38,364 nucleotides of DNA from Maribacter polysiphoniae (GCF_003148665.1 NZ_QGGQ01000017.1:1-38364), one strand, 5' to 3'. Shown: positions 25,401 to 33,360, counted from the stretch's first letter. The notes: generated by a model not told the origin, from the letters alone. Numbers and translations: made by a program.

Positions 25401-25569
25401 CAAAGTCTAAAGTTTGGGCTCCAGTAGCTGCTTGTTTGGCCTTTTTCATTAATTCCCTGCTTCGTTCTAGTGTAAAACGATTGGTCTTTAAAGGTTGCCC
25501 TGCAAAGCAATCTACCACAGCTTGCACCGCTTTTATCTGAAAGTCTTGTTCTTTAAACTGTAATTTCAT
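22441..25569 (-). CDS. res: Type III restriction enzyme Res subunit
   Basis: A 1042-residue protein of usual length for Res. Walker A METGTGKTYT (111-120), the Res-typical DEPQ box IIDEPQSVDG (235-244), and motif VI RRQEVGRGMRL (about 600) mark the SF2 translocase. The C-terminal nuclease has SPDWAIVF and, about 20 residues later, FVAETKG (about 970-996), a PD-ExK site. It would cut about 25 bases from an unmodified site after ATP-driven communication between two Mod-bound complexes. The start overlaps the upstream stop as ATGA. Motifs are intact, so it is probably active. Confidence 0.93.
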   Translation of the reverse strand: MKLQFKEQDFQIKAVQAVVDCFAGQPLKTNRFTLERSRELMKKAKQAATGAQTLDFEIEEEIGYRNSSIQLIESQILKNIQEVQRGNDLHESTQIERPKGVKLGYNLTIEMETGTGKTYTYIRTMYELHKKYGWSKFIVIVPSIAIREGAYKSFQVTQDHFQELYGHKINPFIYNSGRPQDIENFASDSRISVMIINTQAFNARGKDARRIYQELDQFGTRRPIEIIAQTNPILIIDEPQSVDGVRTLESMQDFNPLFTMRYSATHKVEYNKVYRLDALDAYNKRLVKKIQVKGINLKGSTGTNGYLYLESISLSTSKPPYAWIEHEKRTVSGSISKKRVKVAEGYNIYEQSGNMPAYKNQTVTEINGYLNKIVVGGEDVYPGDILNDKDEHAFRRVQIRECILSHLQKEKQLFGQGIKVLSLFFIDTVEKYRVYDELGEQQLGEYAQIFEEEYDKVKNEFLDLFQQEYNDFLKDTDPSKVHKGYMPTNFGEYLKRDSADKVHNGYFSIDKKGKTVDPKVKRGKEYSEDVSAYDLIMKDKERLLSFEEPTRFIFSHSALKEGWDNPNVFQICALKHAESGSLTRRRQEVGRGMRLCVDKRGVRQDFELVGEQVHELNKLTVIASESYEAFAKGLQKEIAETLKDRPQRAEVDYFVSKVITNEQGEELRLTEDDAKKLQFKLIVGEIIDEDYKITPKGKELIEQGKVPLPEKLEPYKESVCKLLRTIYTGAEFKPEDERQTVILNTNKNFAKKEFQALWEKINLKTIYEVQFDTNQLIQDSKVKIDAQLHIGDRVYEVKTGELEDGTAEQMKEGSLVRESKRQYMKLNNDLYSNAVYDIVGEIEVQTNLTRKTIVEILKKIKQEKFLLIRKNPEEFIGKCSKLINEVKASLIINNIVYHKTEERHDAKTVFTNDKFALRKSELLKKHIYDFLTSDSKIESDFATALENSTEVVVYAKLPKSFYVSTPVANYSPDWAIVFDKDEVRHIYFVAETKGSDSDMDLREIEKLKIHCATEHFKEISGAEVKFEKVSSYEKLMDIVQLS

Positions 25570-27188
25570 TCTCCCCTTAATAATGTTAATAATCGCTGTC
25601 CTGACGTTGTCGTCTTGTAACGTTGTTTTGGATGGGTGGGTGTATCAGGGTATTCCATGGTTATCATACCCAAATCTATTACCGGATCCAGATATCTTTT
25701 TCTGTTTGAGGAATGATTGGATAACCCTATACTTTCAAATAGTTCTTCTCTACTGACCCAACCAGTAGCACCATCAAGTAAACCTTCAACTTTATCATGT
25801 AATTCTTCTTCAACTATTCTTCTAGCTGCAACACCAGCTCCGTCACCAGCTCCGTCACCAGCTCCGTCACAAAAAACAACAATATCTTCTAAAGTACTGA
25901 AAACATTAGTTTCTACTTGGTCATTAGCTCCGTCACCAGCTAGGTCAACAGCATGTGCAGGAATAGTAACTAGAACATAACTGGCATCATCAGTTTCAAA
26001 AGTAGGTTCAGGAGAACCATTGGCTTCAAGGGCGTTATAGATGGCAGGAAAACCGGTACCACGCCCTTCGGTAAGTTTTAGTTCTTTTAAAAAGTCTCCG
26101 ATTCTACGGTTACGGTACTCCCGGGCGATTATTCTTTTTTGTGTAGATAGTACTTCTCCATTTACCGGCGGTACCGGTCCCGGATAACTTAAAATGGTTA
26201 TCCTGTCCGGAAACACCTGTACTTCTATGGGAGAACCCAATTCGTAACTTTTATGGTACACGGCATTGCTCATGGCTTCCTCTATCGCTTCAAAAGGGTA
26301 ATTATAAAAGCGTTCTGCTTCCGCCCTGTCGGCATGTTTTACTACTTGCTCCGCAATAATGTTGGTCCGGATGTATGATAGACAATCCCTGAGTTGCTTT
26401 TGCAACGGACCTTTAAAATAAACTTCTTTAAAATTTTTACCGGAATCATCATCATGTAATACCAACTCAATTTGGGTTCTGGGAAAAAAATGTTCTGGAT
26501 TCCTGGAAAAGAATAGCAAGCCTACATTGACCGGTCTAATATCTTCAGCCGGGCCCTTTGCAATCAGCATGGCCTTACATAGGTCCGGAAATTCCATTTT
26601 GGCACTTTCCTCATACAAATTGCTCTTGATTTCGCTAAGGTACTCTCTCATCAACCCAAGGTCTAAATCTTCTAGACTTGCCTGATTGTTAATTCTATCA
26701 TCAAAAGGTATACGCGCTGCAAGTTCTTGTAATCTGGTTAAATTACTTCCTCTAGCTTTTATACTATTGGAAGTCATTCTTATATAGGGCGAATAGCTAA
26801 CAGCTTGTTTGCCCAGACCATCAGGTGCTTCATAAGGCCTATTATCACCTGCCGGACACCAAATGACCAATATATGTCTACCATTAAGCAAATAAGGCTG
26901 TACAATAGGAAAATATTGAGGGCGTAACTTATGGCACAGTTCTACGATTTTTTTTTGGATCACATCTAACTGTTCTTGCTGTATCCCGGCAGGAGGCAAC
27001 ACCGGTTGGCCATTATCCTCTGCAACACCAACAATAATATAACCCCCGCCCCAATTGTTAATGTCATTGGCAAAGGCACACATGGAATGGATGACATCTT
27101 CCGGATTCCAACCTTGCTTTAGTTCAATGCGCTCCCATTCAACTGTATTGCCATGTATAAGCTCTTCTATGTTAACCGGTAACGCCAT
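25566..27188 (-). CDS. AlbA_2 / HATPase ATP-binding protein
   Basis: A 540-residue protein with an N-terminal AlbA_2 (Schlafen-like) domain (about 1-150), seen in VEWERIELKQGWNPEDVI and GGGYIIVGVAEDNGQP. A HATPase_c_4-type region follows (about 275-400: YPFEAIEEAMSNAVYHKSYE, then GRGTGFPAIYNALEANGSPE). A linker of GDGA repeats (about 440-453), encoded by 12-bp units, leads to a C-terminal winged-helix-like region. It sits between Mod and Res with a 1-bp gap and ATGA coupling. Such proteins recur in type III and other defence operons; the function is not established. Confidence 0.8.
   Translation of the reverse strand: MALPVNIEELIHGNTVEWERIELKQGWNPEDVIHSMCAFANDINNWGGGYIIVGVAEDNGQPVLPPAGIQQEQLDVIQKKIVELCHKLRPQYFPIVQPYLLNGRHILVIWCPAGDNRPYEAPDGLGKQAVSYSPYIRMTSNSIKARGSNLTRLQELAARIPFDDRINNQASLEDLDLGLMREYLSEIKSNLYEESAKMEFPDLCKAMLIAKGPAEDIRPVNVGLLFFSRNPEHFFPRTQIELVLHDDDSGKNFKEVYFKGPLQKQLRDCLSYIRTNIIAEQVVKHADRAEAERFYNYPFEAIEEAMSNAVYHKSYELGSPIEVQVFPDRITILSYPGPVPPVNGEVLSTQKRIIAREYRNRRIGDFLKELKLTEGRGTGFPAIYNALEANGSPEPTFETDDASYVLVTIPAHAVDLAGDGANDQVETNVFSTLEDIVVFCDGAGDGAGDGAGVAARRIVEEELHDKVEGLLDGATGWVSREELFESIGLSNHSSNRKRYLDPVIDLGMITMEYPDTPTHPKQRYKTTTSGQRLLTLLRGE
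25832..25870. repeat. 12-bp tandem repeat inside the AlbA_2 gene
   Basis: Three full CACCAGCTCCGT units plus three more bases, coding for GDGA on the minus strand. A degenerate unit lies at about 25925. Because the step is a multiple of three, gain or loss would alter linker length rather than frame. Confidence 0.75.
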
Positions 27189-27189
27189 G

Positions 27190-29118
27190 CTAGATTACCT
27201 TCATTTCAGTTTCTGGACTTAGCTGCTTGAGTAGCTGCTTTACATTGGTCTTGGCAGTATCGTTCTTAAAGCCGTTGTCTTTGAATACAATACGTAATGG
27301 TTCATCTTGAGCAATAGCTTTGGCAAAGTCTTCATCTATGCCACTATCAAAACATGCATAGAGCGAGTTTTCTGCTACCTTAAATACCTTCTTGCCCGAT
27401 ACATCTATTTGCTCAATTTTGAGCGATAGGGGTAAACCCCAATCTAACATCACTTGCGCCAATAAATCATCTGCAGTACGGTCTGACTTTACATTGTCTC
27501 CAAAGAGGTCTAAGTTGTTTTGGTCGTAGTCTTGCGGCTTGTAATAGACATCTTGCATATTGCTGCTGTCTAAGCGATAGACACGGAAGCCATAATCAAT
27601 ATCAGCCTTGGTTTCTTCTTTGATTTTTTTGGCTGCTCTGCGGATACGTTCTTTGCCTATTTCGCAAATGTTTTTGTAGCCTGCTTTGTACGCTTCACTT
27701 TTTTCATTAGTGAATTCTGGGAGTTGAACCTGTATGAATTTTCGTTTTCCCAAATCTTCAGTATTCAATTGGAATGTAGCATGAGCAGAAGTTGCTGAGC
27801 CTGAAAAGAAATCGAGTATAATTGAATCTTTTGCGGAAGACATTTCCATAATGAGCCTTATCAACTCTAAGGGCTTTGGGTTCTCAAATATTAATGAGTT
27901 GAATGTTTGTTTTTGCCATCTCGTATCAATCGAATTGTCTATGTACCAAAAACTATCCGGCACGGATAAATCTTCACCTGTTAAATATGATTTGATTCGT
28001 GGAGGTGTAGAAGGGTCTCCAAAATAAATCATATTATCTTCACGAAGCTTTTCGAGTTCAACCTTTGACTTAGCCCAACCACGAGGTGGTATTGGACAAG
28101 GTTTTCCTGTATCAGGATTGATTATGGTATAATCTTTAGCTCCACCTTCTCTGGAAAGGTTGTCATCCATAAAAACCCCTTTCTCATCAATCTTATTCCA
28201 TCTACTTAAATGGGCGTATTTTGGTCGTTTATATAAGTCTTTTATTTCATCAAGAACCTCATCTAATTCAAGTCCTTGTTTTTTTAATTGATTAAATGCT
28301 TTTACAATGTCTTTAGCCCCTTTCTTTTCAATACGCCAAATCTCTTTATTCAAAACTTCTAAGTCTCGAGAATAACACAAAAAGTATTCGCATGAAACAC
28401 TCACAAGGTTTGCTTGATTTTTATTGGAGTTGTTCTTATGAATGAATTGAGCCACAAAGTTGTACTCTCCAAGAATTTCATCACATACCTTTCTTAAATG
28501 ATGCACTTCATTATCATCGATAGAAATAAAAATCACTCCATCATCCGTTAATAGATTCCTTGCTAACTTCAACCTTGGATACATCATGCTTAACCAATCA
28601 GAATGGTAGCGTCCTGCAGTTTCAGGGTTAGCTATTAAGCGTTGATTGTACTCGTCTTTTTGTCCGCTATCAATAAGTTCTTCCTGGGCATCTTTGCTAA
28701 AGTTGTCTTTGTACACAAAGTCTTTACCTGTGTTGTAAGGCGGGTCTATGTAGATTATCTTAATCTTACCCAAGTAGCTTTCTTGCAGTAGCTTGAGCAC
28801 TTCTAAGTTGTCGCCTTCTATGTAGAGGTTTTCGGTATTGTCAAAATCTACAGAGTCTTCCCTTACAGGGCGTAAGGTTTTGGTGGTGGGTAGGTTGGCA
28901 GTTACTATGGCTTCTCGTTTCCCTGGCCACTCCAATCGGTAACGTTCTTTGTTGCCTTCTACCACGGCATGGCTTAGCTCTTGTTTGAGCAGGTCAAAGT
29001 CTATGGCTTTGCCTTCTGCACCTTCCGTAACACAGTTAGGGAAGAGGGTTGCTAACTTTTCAAAGTTTTCGTTCACCAAGTCGGGAGATTTGAGGTCTAA
29101 TTTTTCTATATTCATCAA
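27190..29118 (-). CDS. mod: Type III DNA methyltransferase Mod subunit
   Basis: A 642-residue Mod protein. Motif IV DPPY (125-128, in IIYIDPPYNTGKDF) precedes motif I DFFSGSATSAHATFQLN (436-452), the beta-class order of type III N6-adenine methyltransferases. The region between (about 225-400) holds the target recognition part. The C-terminus (about 530-640) is the normal Mod tail for Res contact. It would methylate one strand of an asymmetric site to protect the host. The start overlaps the regulator by four bases; 1 bp separates it from the AlbA_2 gene. No phase-variable repeat was seen. Confidence 0.93.
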   Translation of the reverse strand: MMNIEKLDLKSPDLVNENFEKLATLFPNCVTEGAEGKAIDFDLLKQELSHAVVEGNKERYRLEWPGKREAIVTANLPTTKTLRPVREDSVDFDNTENLYIEGDNLEVLKLLQESYLGKIKIIYIDPPYNTGKDFVYKDNFSKDAQEELIDSGQKDEYNQRLIANPETAGRYHSDWLSMMYPRLKLARNLLTDDGVIFISIDDNEVHHLRKVCDEILGEYNFVAQFIHKNNSNKNQANLVSVSCEYFLCYSRDLEVLNKEIWRIEKKGAKDIVKAFNQLKKQGLELDEVLDEIKDLYKRPKYAHLSRWNKIDEKGVFMDDNLSREGGAKDYTIINPDTGKPCPIPPRGWAKSKVELEKLREDNMIYFGDPSTPPRIKSYLTGEDLSVPDSFWYIDNSIDTRWQKQTFNSLIFENPKPLELIRLIMEMSSAKDSIILDFFSGSATSAHATFQLNTEDLGKRKFIQVQLPEFTNEKSEAYKAGYKNICEIGKERIRRAAKKIKEETKADIDYGFRVYRLDSSNMQDVYYKPQDYDQNNLDLFGDNVKSDRTADDLLAQVMLDWGLPLSLKIEQIDVSGKKVFKVAENSLYACFDSGIDEDFAKAIAQDEPLRIVFKDNGFKNDTAKTNVKQLLKQLSPETEMKVI

Positions 29119-29315
29119 TTATTTTCTTTAGTAGAGACTATCAAGTCTTTTACGTCAACGTCTAATATTTTGGCAATGTCGGCAAGCACTTCCAAGCGCG
29201 GTTGTTGCCTGTTTTGTACATATCCGTTTACCATGTTGTAGCTCTTCCCGAGTTGTTCGGCCAACCATTTCTGCTTGATTCCTTTCTCTTCAAGTACTTC
29301 TTTTATTCGGTTCAT
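29115..29315 (-). CDS. XRE-family HTH regulator of the operon
   Basis: The best start is ATG at 29315, giving 66 residues (MNRIKEVLEEKGIKQKWLAE at the start, recognition helix near SYNMVNGYVQNRQQP). A longer open frame reaches 29435 but its extra residues are not HTH-like. It is a compact single-domain cro/C1 protein, like controllers of restriction-modification operons. It is the first gene, coupled to mod by an ATGA overlap, so it would set expression of the whole operon, probably through the palindrome at 29347-29371. Confidence 0.85.
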   Translation of the reverse strand: MNRIKEVLEEKGIKQKWLAEQLGKSYNMVNGYVQNRQQPRLEVLADIAKILDVDVKDLIVSTKENN

Positions 29316-29346
29316 TGCTGTCAAATTACTCGGTTCCAAATTACAA

Positions 29347-29386
29347 TTATATCTCAAATAATAAGATATAAAATAATAGTTATTAT
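29347..29386 (-). promoter_or_regulatory. Candidate operator/promoter for the defence operon
   Basis: TTATATCT (29347-29354) and AGATATAA (29364-29371) form an 8-bp-arm palindrome with a 9-base spacer. A second pair, ATAATA/TATTAT, is at 29373-29386. Both lie 30-70 bp upstream of the regulator start, where a C-protein-type operator would be expected. Confidence 0.55.
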
Positions 29387-29532
29387 GGGTAGAACGTGCC
29401 AATAAGGACCGGCAGAGAAATTTTGAAAATGCCAAGCTGGGGCTTTCAGATTAATTATTTTGTCACTTTCCTTTAATTCTATTTCTGTTTAGGTAACATT
29501 CAAGATTTAGATTTCTCTTTTTTCATGAAGCA

Positions 29533-29605
29533 CAACTTGTTTATTTAAATGTAAAACACATCTAATTTAGAACAAAATCGTTGTGTTTTATAATCGTATT
29601 TTTGA
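29533..29605. repeat. R5 element, third copy, on the far side of the restriction operon
   Basis: AACTTGTTTATTTAAATGTA ... AATTTAGAACAAAATCGTTG, closely similar to 5800 but about 10 bases shorter. TAAAACACA pairs with TGTGTTTTA, whereas copy one has TAAAATACA with TGTATTTTA, a compensatory change. In 29387-29532 nothing else is supported; TTTAATTCTATTTCTGTTT near 29474 resembles an R1 middle. Confidence 0.7.
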
Positions 29606-29676
29606 AACTTAATAGTCCATAATTCAAGAGTTTACATGAATATATAATATTTCCAAAATGTTGTTCATCAAAATAA

Positions 29677-29811
29677 ATGAATAAAAAAGAGAACTCCTTA
29701 CAGAAAAGCGTAATGGAAAACGAAATGTTCATTTTTTGTAATGCTTTTTACAAGTTTAACCCACTAAAATGGTTTATTGATAAAATTCGGTATCAGCTAA
29801 AGAATACCTAG
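29677..29811 (+). CDS. Small ORF (44 residues), doubtful
   Basis: ATG at 29677, stop TAG at 29809-29811. The product (MNKKENSLQKSVMENEMF, then a cysteine- and aromatic-rich tail) has an amphipathic look but no known family. There is no good ribosome-binding site. It lies divergent from the recombinase, between R5 and that gene. It may be a decayed gene end. Confidence 0.25.
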   Translation: MNKKENSLQKSVMENEMFIFCNAFYKFNPLKWFIDKIRYQLKNT

Positions 29812-29860
29812 ATTAATATTTTGGTATTTGTTGAAAAAGCTGCAACCTCATTTTTATATT

Positions 29861-30478
29861 TTATCTATTCTTATAAGGTCTCAACTTTCCGTTAAGTCCC
29901 CTATATCTTAAATATTTATAGTAGGTGGCCCTTGAGATTCCAAGCTGTTCGCATATCTCTGAAACCGTAAGTACACCATCATTGAAATACTGTTCACAAA
30001 GTACGGCTTTTTGCTGATTTTTCTTACTGATCCCTTTAGGTGCACCCAATATTTTACCCCGTCTTTTTGCCGATTCAAGACCGGCCTTTGTCCTTTCGAT
30101 TATGATGTCCCTTTCCAATTGGGCTAGGGCCGCGAACATGTTTACTATGAACTTGGAATGGGAAGATGTATCTGTAGTATCCAGAAAGGGCTCGGTAATA
30201 CTTTTGAACTTCACCCCCTTCTCATTTAATTGGTTTATAAAATTGGTGAAGTGTATAAGGCTCCTGGCCAAACGGTCCAGTTTCCAAACTACGATGGTGT
30301 CACCTTCCCGAACAAAATCCAAAAGCTTGCTCAAATTCTTTCGCTCTTCTTTTGTACTGGAAACCTTATCGGTATAGATGTTCTTTTCCTGGATTCCTTC
30401 CTTTAAAAAGGCATCCAATTGTAAATCTAGATTTTGTTCCGTTGTACTTACCCTTGCATATCCAAAAACCATAATCAA
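29861..30478 (-). CDS. Serine recombinase (resolvase/invertase family)
   Basis: A 205-residue small serine recombinase. The nucleophile is in YARVSTTEQNLDLQ (Ser at about residue 11). Then come KLDRLARSL (about 66-74), with the conserved arginines of the active site, and the E-helix region FAALAQLERDIIIERTKAGL (about 114-133). The C-terminal HTH_7 (about 150-190) has LTVSEICEQLGISRATYYKY. Resolvases act on res sites near their own gene and are common on transposons and plasmids. Here it is alone, next to the restriction operon; it could resolve or invert element DNA. Its ATG at 30478 or two codons later (VFGYARVS) gives the same protein. Confidence 0.9.
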   Translation of the reverse strand: MIMVFGYARVSTTEQNLDLQLDAFLKEGIQEKNIYTDKVSSTKEERKNLSKLLDFVREGDTIVVWKLDRLARSLIHFTNFINQLNEKGVKFKSITEPFLDTTDTSSHSKFIVNMFAALAQLERDIIIERTKAGLESAKRRGKILGAPKGISKKNQQKAVLCEQYFNDGVLTVSEICEQLGISRATYYKYLRYRGLNGKLRPYKNR

Positions 30479-30875
30479 AAGTTTAAATAAAGGTAAAGAA
30501 TTAAACTAATAAAATTATACGCTATATTAAACTTTATTATTGGGGTGGTCTAGAATATTTCAAAAGTTCAATAAAACGGTCATTTAAATACACTTATTTA
30601 GTACCGTAAAAGGTTAATTAACGAAACTACTAAAAAAGACCAGTAATGGGACACTCCCGTCCAAGATTTTCCGCTCTGTATAAAGTGTCACGTGAATCGA
30701 CCGTTTTATAGGACGTTGTACTTTCTTCCATAAATCATTAACATATGATTCCAAGCCTGAGCAATATAGCCGCTCGTCTTCCCCGGTTAGTATATAGCGA
30801 CCATTTTGATAAACTCATTTTTCAGCTTTATTGATAAAATCGATAGAAATCAATACGTTTACATTTCAAACTGAT
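30479..30875. other. Non-coding region upstream of the recombinase; possible res site
   Basis: No gene seen. AT-rich sequence just upstream of the recombinase has paired short motifs (ACGGT near 30579 and ACCGT near 30604), as expected of a res site, but the match is weak. GGGACACTCCC at 30648 recurs at about 32182 in the same orientation, around the Usp and AraC remnant segment. Confidence 0.3.
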
Positions 30876-31715
30876 TTACATTTTAGAAGGTATAACCAAG
30901 AAAGGAACGGTTAAGTTAAAACCAATTTTATTAATTACAGGTTTGAAAAATAAATTTTCAAAAAAAGAATGTTTGTTATTGATCATCATCAACAATTTGA
31001 TAGGCTTCAACATTTGGAATTTATTTATAGCTTGAGGAACTCCATCATCGATAACTCTATGATAAGTATCATTGAATTCGGCTAGAAGTTTTTCAAGTCT
31101 TTCTTTATTGGCACTTTCAGCCTCCGTCAAATCTTGCCCAAGAGAAACATTTAATACATGAATTTTTGATTTGAAGTTGTTCACGATGGTTTTTAAAATA
31201 TCCAGGTGATTTTCAGTAAAATCAATCCCATAATCCGTAGGGAATAGAATTTCAGTAGGTTTTTCAAAAATATAACCATCAGGTATGGACAACACCGGAC
31301 ATTTTACTTTTTGAATAATGTGTATGGTATTTGAGCCAAATACCACTTCTTTTATCCCCGATGCTCCTTTTGTGCCCAAAACGATTAAATCTATTTTCTC
31401 TTGAATTACTAGATTTTTTATTTCATCCGTTAAGGAATTGAAAGCAGATATATTTATAAACTTATGTTTGGCATTTACAAATTTACTTTTAAGATCTTTC
31501 TTAAGATCTTCTAGTTCTCCGATCGTATTTATAGGAACTTCCACGACGTTACCTAAACCTCCAGGTTTTAATTGAAAATCATAATTGTAAATGGTAGGTG
31601 TATAGGTATTTAAAAGATAAAAAGTGCAATTCTCACCTTTTAACAACTTTAGGGCATAATAAATAGCATTAAGTGAATTTTCAGAAAAATCGGTGGGCAA
31701 TAAAATCTTTTTCAT
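30876..31715 (-). CDS. Universal stress protein, two Usp domains
   Basis: A 279-residue protein with tandem UspA folds (about 1-147 and 152-279), beginning with the classic KKILLPTDFSENS strand. Domain 1 has the complete ATP-binding loop GTKGASGIKEVVFGSN (114-129: G-2x-G-9x-G-S-N), so it probably binds ATP. In domain 2 this loop is lost (MMINNKHSFFENLFFK), which is usual in tandem Usp proteins. Flavobacteria have many such genes, often responding to stress. It is flanked by non-coding and decayed genes. Confidence 0.88.
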   Translation of the reverse strand: MKKILLPTDFSENSLNAIYYALKLLKGENCTFYLLNTYTPTIYNYDFQLKPGGLGNVVEVPINTIGELEDLKKDLKSKFVNAKHKFINISAFNSLTDEIKNLVIQEKIDLIVLGTKGASGIKEVVFGSNTIHIIQKVKCPVLSIPDGYIFEKPTEILFPTDYGIDFTENHLDILKTIVNNFKSKIHVLNVSLGQDLTEAESANKERLEKLLAEFNDTYHRVIDDGVPQAINKFQMLKPIKLLMMINNKHSFFENLFFKPVINKIGFNLTVPFLVIPSKM

Positions 31716-31910
31716 AACAGACTGGATTCACAAATTTGATTCTCTAAATTTATATATGAACTGTAATTTGCTTTATGATAATTATCATGTTTACAGAAAC
31801 TTAACATGAATTTTACTGTTCCATAAGATTAAATGAAATGATTGGAAAGCTTGTATAGATTTGAATAGTTCTTTGCAGTCATATTTATAGTTTATAATAC
31901 AAATTTAGGT

Positions 31911-32123
31911 TTGAAAAAGAGTTCTATATGTCTCCCAATTAAAAACATTTCCGGTCATCAATACGTGATGCAGACAAAAATGAAAATGGCCGAAAGATTG
32001 TTCAAGCAAACAGGTTTGACCATTTCAGAAATTGCCCTGAAAATGAATTTTACGGATTCGAGTCATTTTACAAATGCATTTAAGAAGTACAGACAGATAA
32101 CTCCAAAGAAATTCAGAAAATAA
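31911..32123 (+). pseudogene. AraC-family regulator remnant
   Basis: The 70-residue frame (TTG start) holds most of an AraC DNA-binding domain: the end of HTH 1 (HQYVMQTKMKMAERLFKQTG) and HTH 2 (ISEIALKMNFTDSSHFTNAF), ending in KKYRQITPKKFRK, the normal C-terminus of the family. The ligand domain and first helices (about 200 residues) are missing, and there is no good start. It is therefore a truncated copy, perhaps formerly the regulator of the neighbouring Usp. Confidence 0.75.
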
Positions 32124-32417
32124 TAATTGAACTTATTTAAATGATGTTCTATCTGTCCCCTAAAATAAACCTTTTTTGGGACACTCCCCATACTTCAAAC
32201 CAGTTCCGCAACAGCCATGAACGTTTTTTGGGACGCACTGGCAGGGCGTACCGGAATGTCCCGTAGATTCCGGTGGTGTTTCTCCACGCACTTCAAATGT
32301 CTTTATGATAACTAGTAAGGTCGTACTGTAAAGGTATTAAAAAGAATACTGAAGTTTTAAAAGCGGTTTTTGGGGCCGGTAAATGACCGATAGGTTCCAT
32401 TTTTTTTGAAGAATTGG
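32124..32417. other. Non-coding, locally GC-rich relic sequence
   Basis: About 290 bases between the AraC remnant and the hemolysin III remnant. A GC-richer core (32180-32290, with GGGACGCACTGGCAGGGCG) stands out from the AT-rich surroundings and looks like a decayed mobile-element fragment, but no family can be named. No open frame that can be supported. Confidence 0.3.
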
Positions 32418-32907
32418 TCAACCCAATGAAAACAATATGCCTTGGTATGGACTAAGCGTCGAAATAATATTCCATTTACCGGTAAAAAAAATCTTAAAAA
32501 CAATTCCCAATGCAGTCAGGCACCACAATACCGATAGCAACGTAATGCCAAAAGCATTATTCATATAAATCAATAAAAATGGAGTATAGGTGCCGGATAT
32601 CAGGAAATAAATACTGATGTGGTCAAGGATTTGAAATACGTGCTTTGCCCGGGCATGTTGAAATCCGTGGTAGAGCGTGGAAAAAGTAAAAAGTTGTAAA
32701 AAAACAAAATCCATATATAGCTGCGCCGATAACGCCTGGTGTATTATCACTTTTTATGGCAAAGGCTATTAGAATGGGAATACCCACGATGCCTAAAATA
32801 ATTCCAAAACCATGTACGATACTGTTAACGAGTTCTTGCTGAATTAGTGTATTGGGCTCTGGAGCTTTCATAAAAATGAATTGAGGCGGTGTATAGCCAA
32901 CTGACAA
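32418..32907 (-). pseudogene. Hemolysin III family membrane protein, frameshifted
   Basis: Read on the minus strand, one frame gives the start (PEPNTLIQQELVNSIVHGFG, with two TM segments). The next frame gives LYHGFQHARAKHVFQILDHI, then SGTYTPFLL and LGIVFKIFFTGKW, all hallmark HlyIII/YqfA (PAQR-like) segments. The switch lies in an A7 run at 32698-32704; removing one base restores a continuous frame. The end is also short: a stop comes about 17 residues after FFTGKW, where two more TM helices are expected. It is probably a decayed gene; the homopolymer could also be a sequencing slip. Confidence 0.8.
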
Positions 32908-33162
32908 CTTTTACTAAGTTGCCAAAATTAGTGCAGCTTTTTTAATTCCATTGGCGGTACTGCTCACAATTTCACTTTAAACTATAATCGCGAAAATAAT
33001 ATGGTATAGTAAATCCCACCCCTAAATGAACTTTCAAAATCACTTTTAAAGTCTATAAAAAGGTGTTAATAATTATACCTTAGCTGAAGTCCTTTAAAGG
33101 GTTTAATTATCCATTCCTATCGATAAACTATTGGAAAGTTTAGCGAAACGCTAAATTTCAAA

Positions 33163-33200
33163 GGGGTCAGACGGTGGTTCTAATTTACCCTTGCATTACG
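33163..33200. mobile_element. Possible Tn3-type terminal repeat (weak)
   Basis: GGGGTCAGACGGTGGTTCTA and the next 18 bases have the GGGGTC-x-GACG opening of Tn3-family 38-bp ends. A serine recombinase of resolvase type is about 3 kb away. No complementary end and no Tn3 transposase are present, so this could be chance. The rest of 32908-33267 shows no gene. Confidence 0.2.
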
Positions 33201-33267
33201 ATTTTAGGCCGAGGTCTTGAGATTGTAATTAAGCTCCCTACCACATGTTTTAAAAAAGTAAATTTCT

Positions 33268-33357
33268 TTACAAAATCCACTTTTTGTTAAGAGTCTTAAA
33301 GAACGCCACTAAGATATGCTTGATGGCTTTATATACTTCTATCCCAAGCTCTTTCAT
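33268..33357 (-). CDS. Small ORF (29 residues) after the amidase gene
   Basis: ATG at 33355-33357, three bases after the amidase stop; TAA at 33268-33270. The peptide (MKELGIEVYKAIKHILVAFF then KTLNKKWIL) is a basic amphipathic or hydrophobic helix. The tight spacing to the amidase suggests possible co-translation; function unknown. Confidence 0.3.
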   Translation of the reverse strand: MKELGIEVYKAIKHILVAFFKTLNKKWIL

Positions 33358-33360
33358 GGT

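Noticed and set aside
25832-25870. Phase-variable on/off switching of the defence operon
   Set aside because: The repeat unit is 12 bp, a multiple of three, so changes in number would not shift the frame.
30648-32192. Transposon bounded by GGGACACTCCC repeats
   Set aside because: The two copies share only 11 bases in direct orientation and the segment between holds no transposase.
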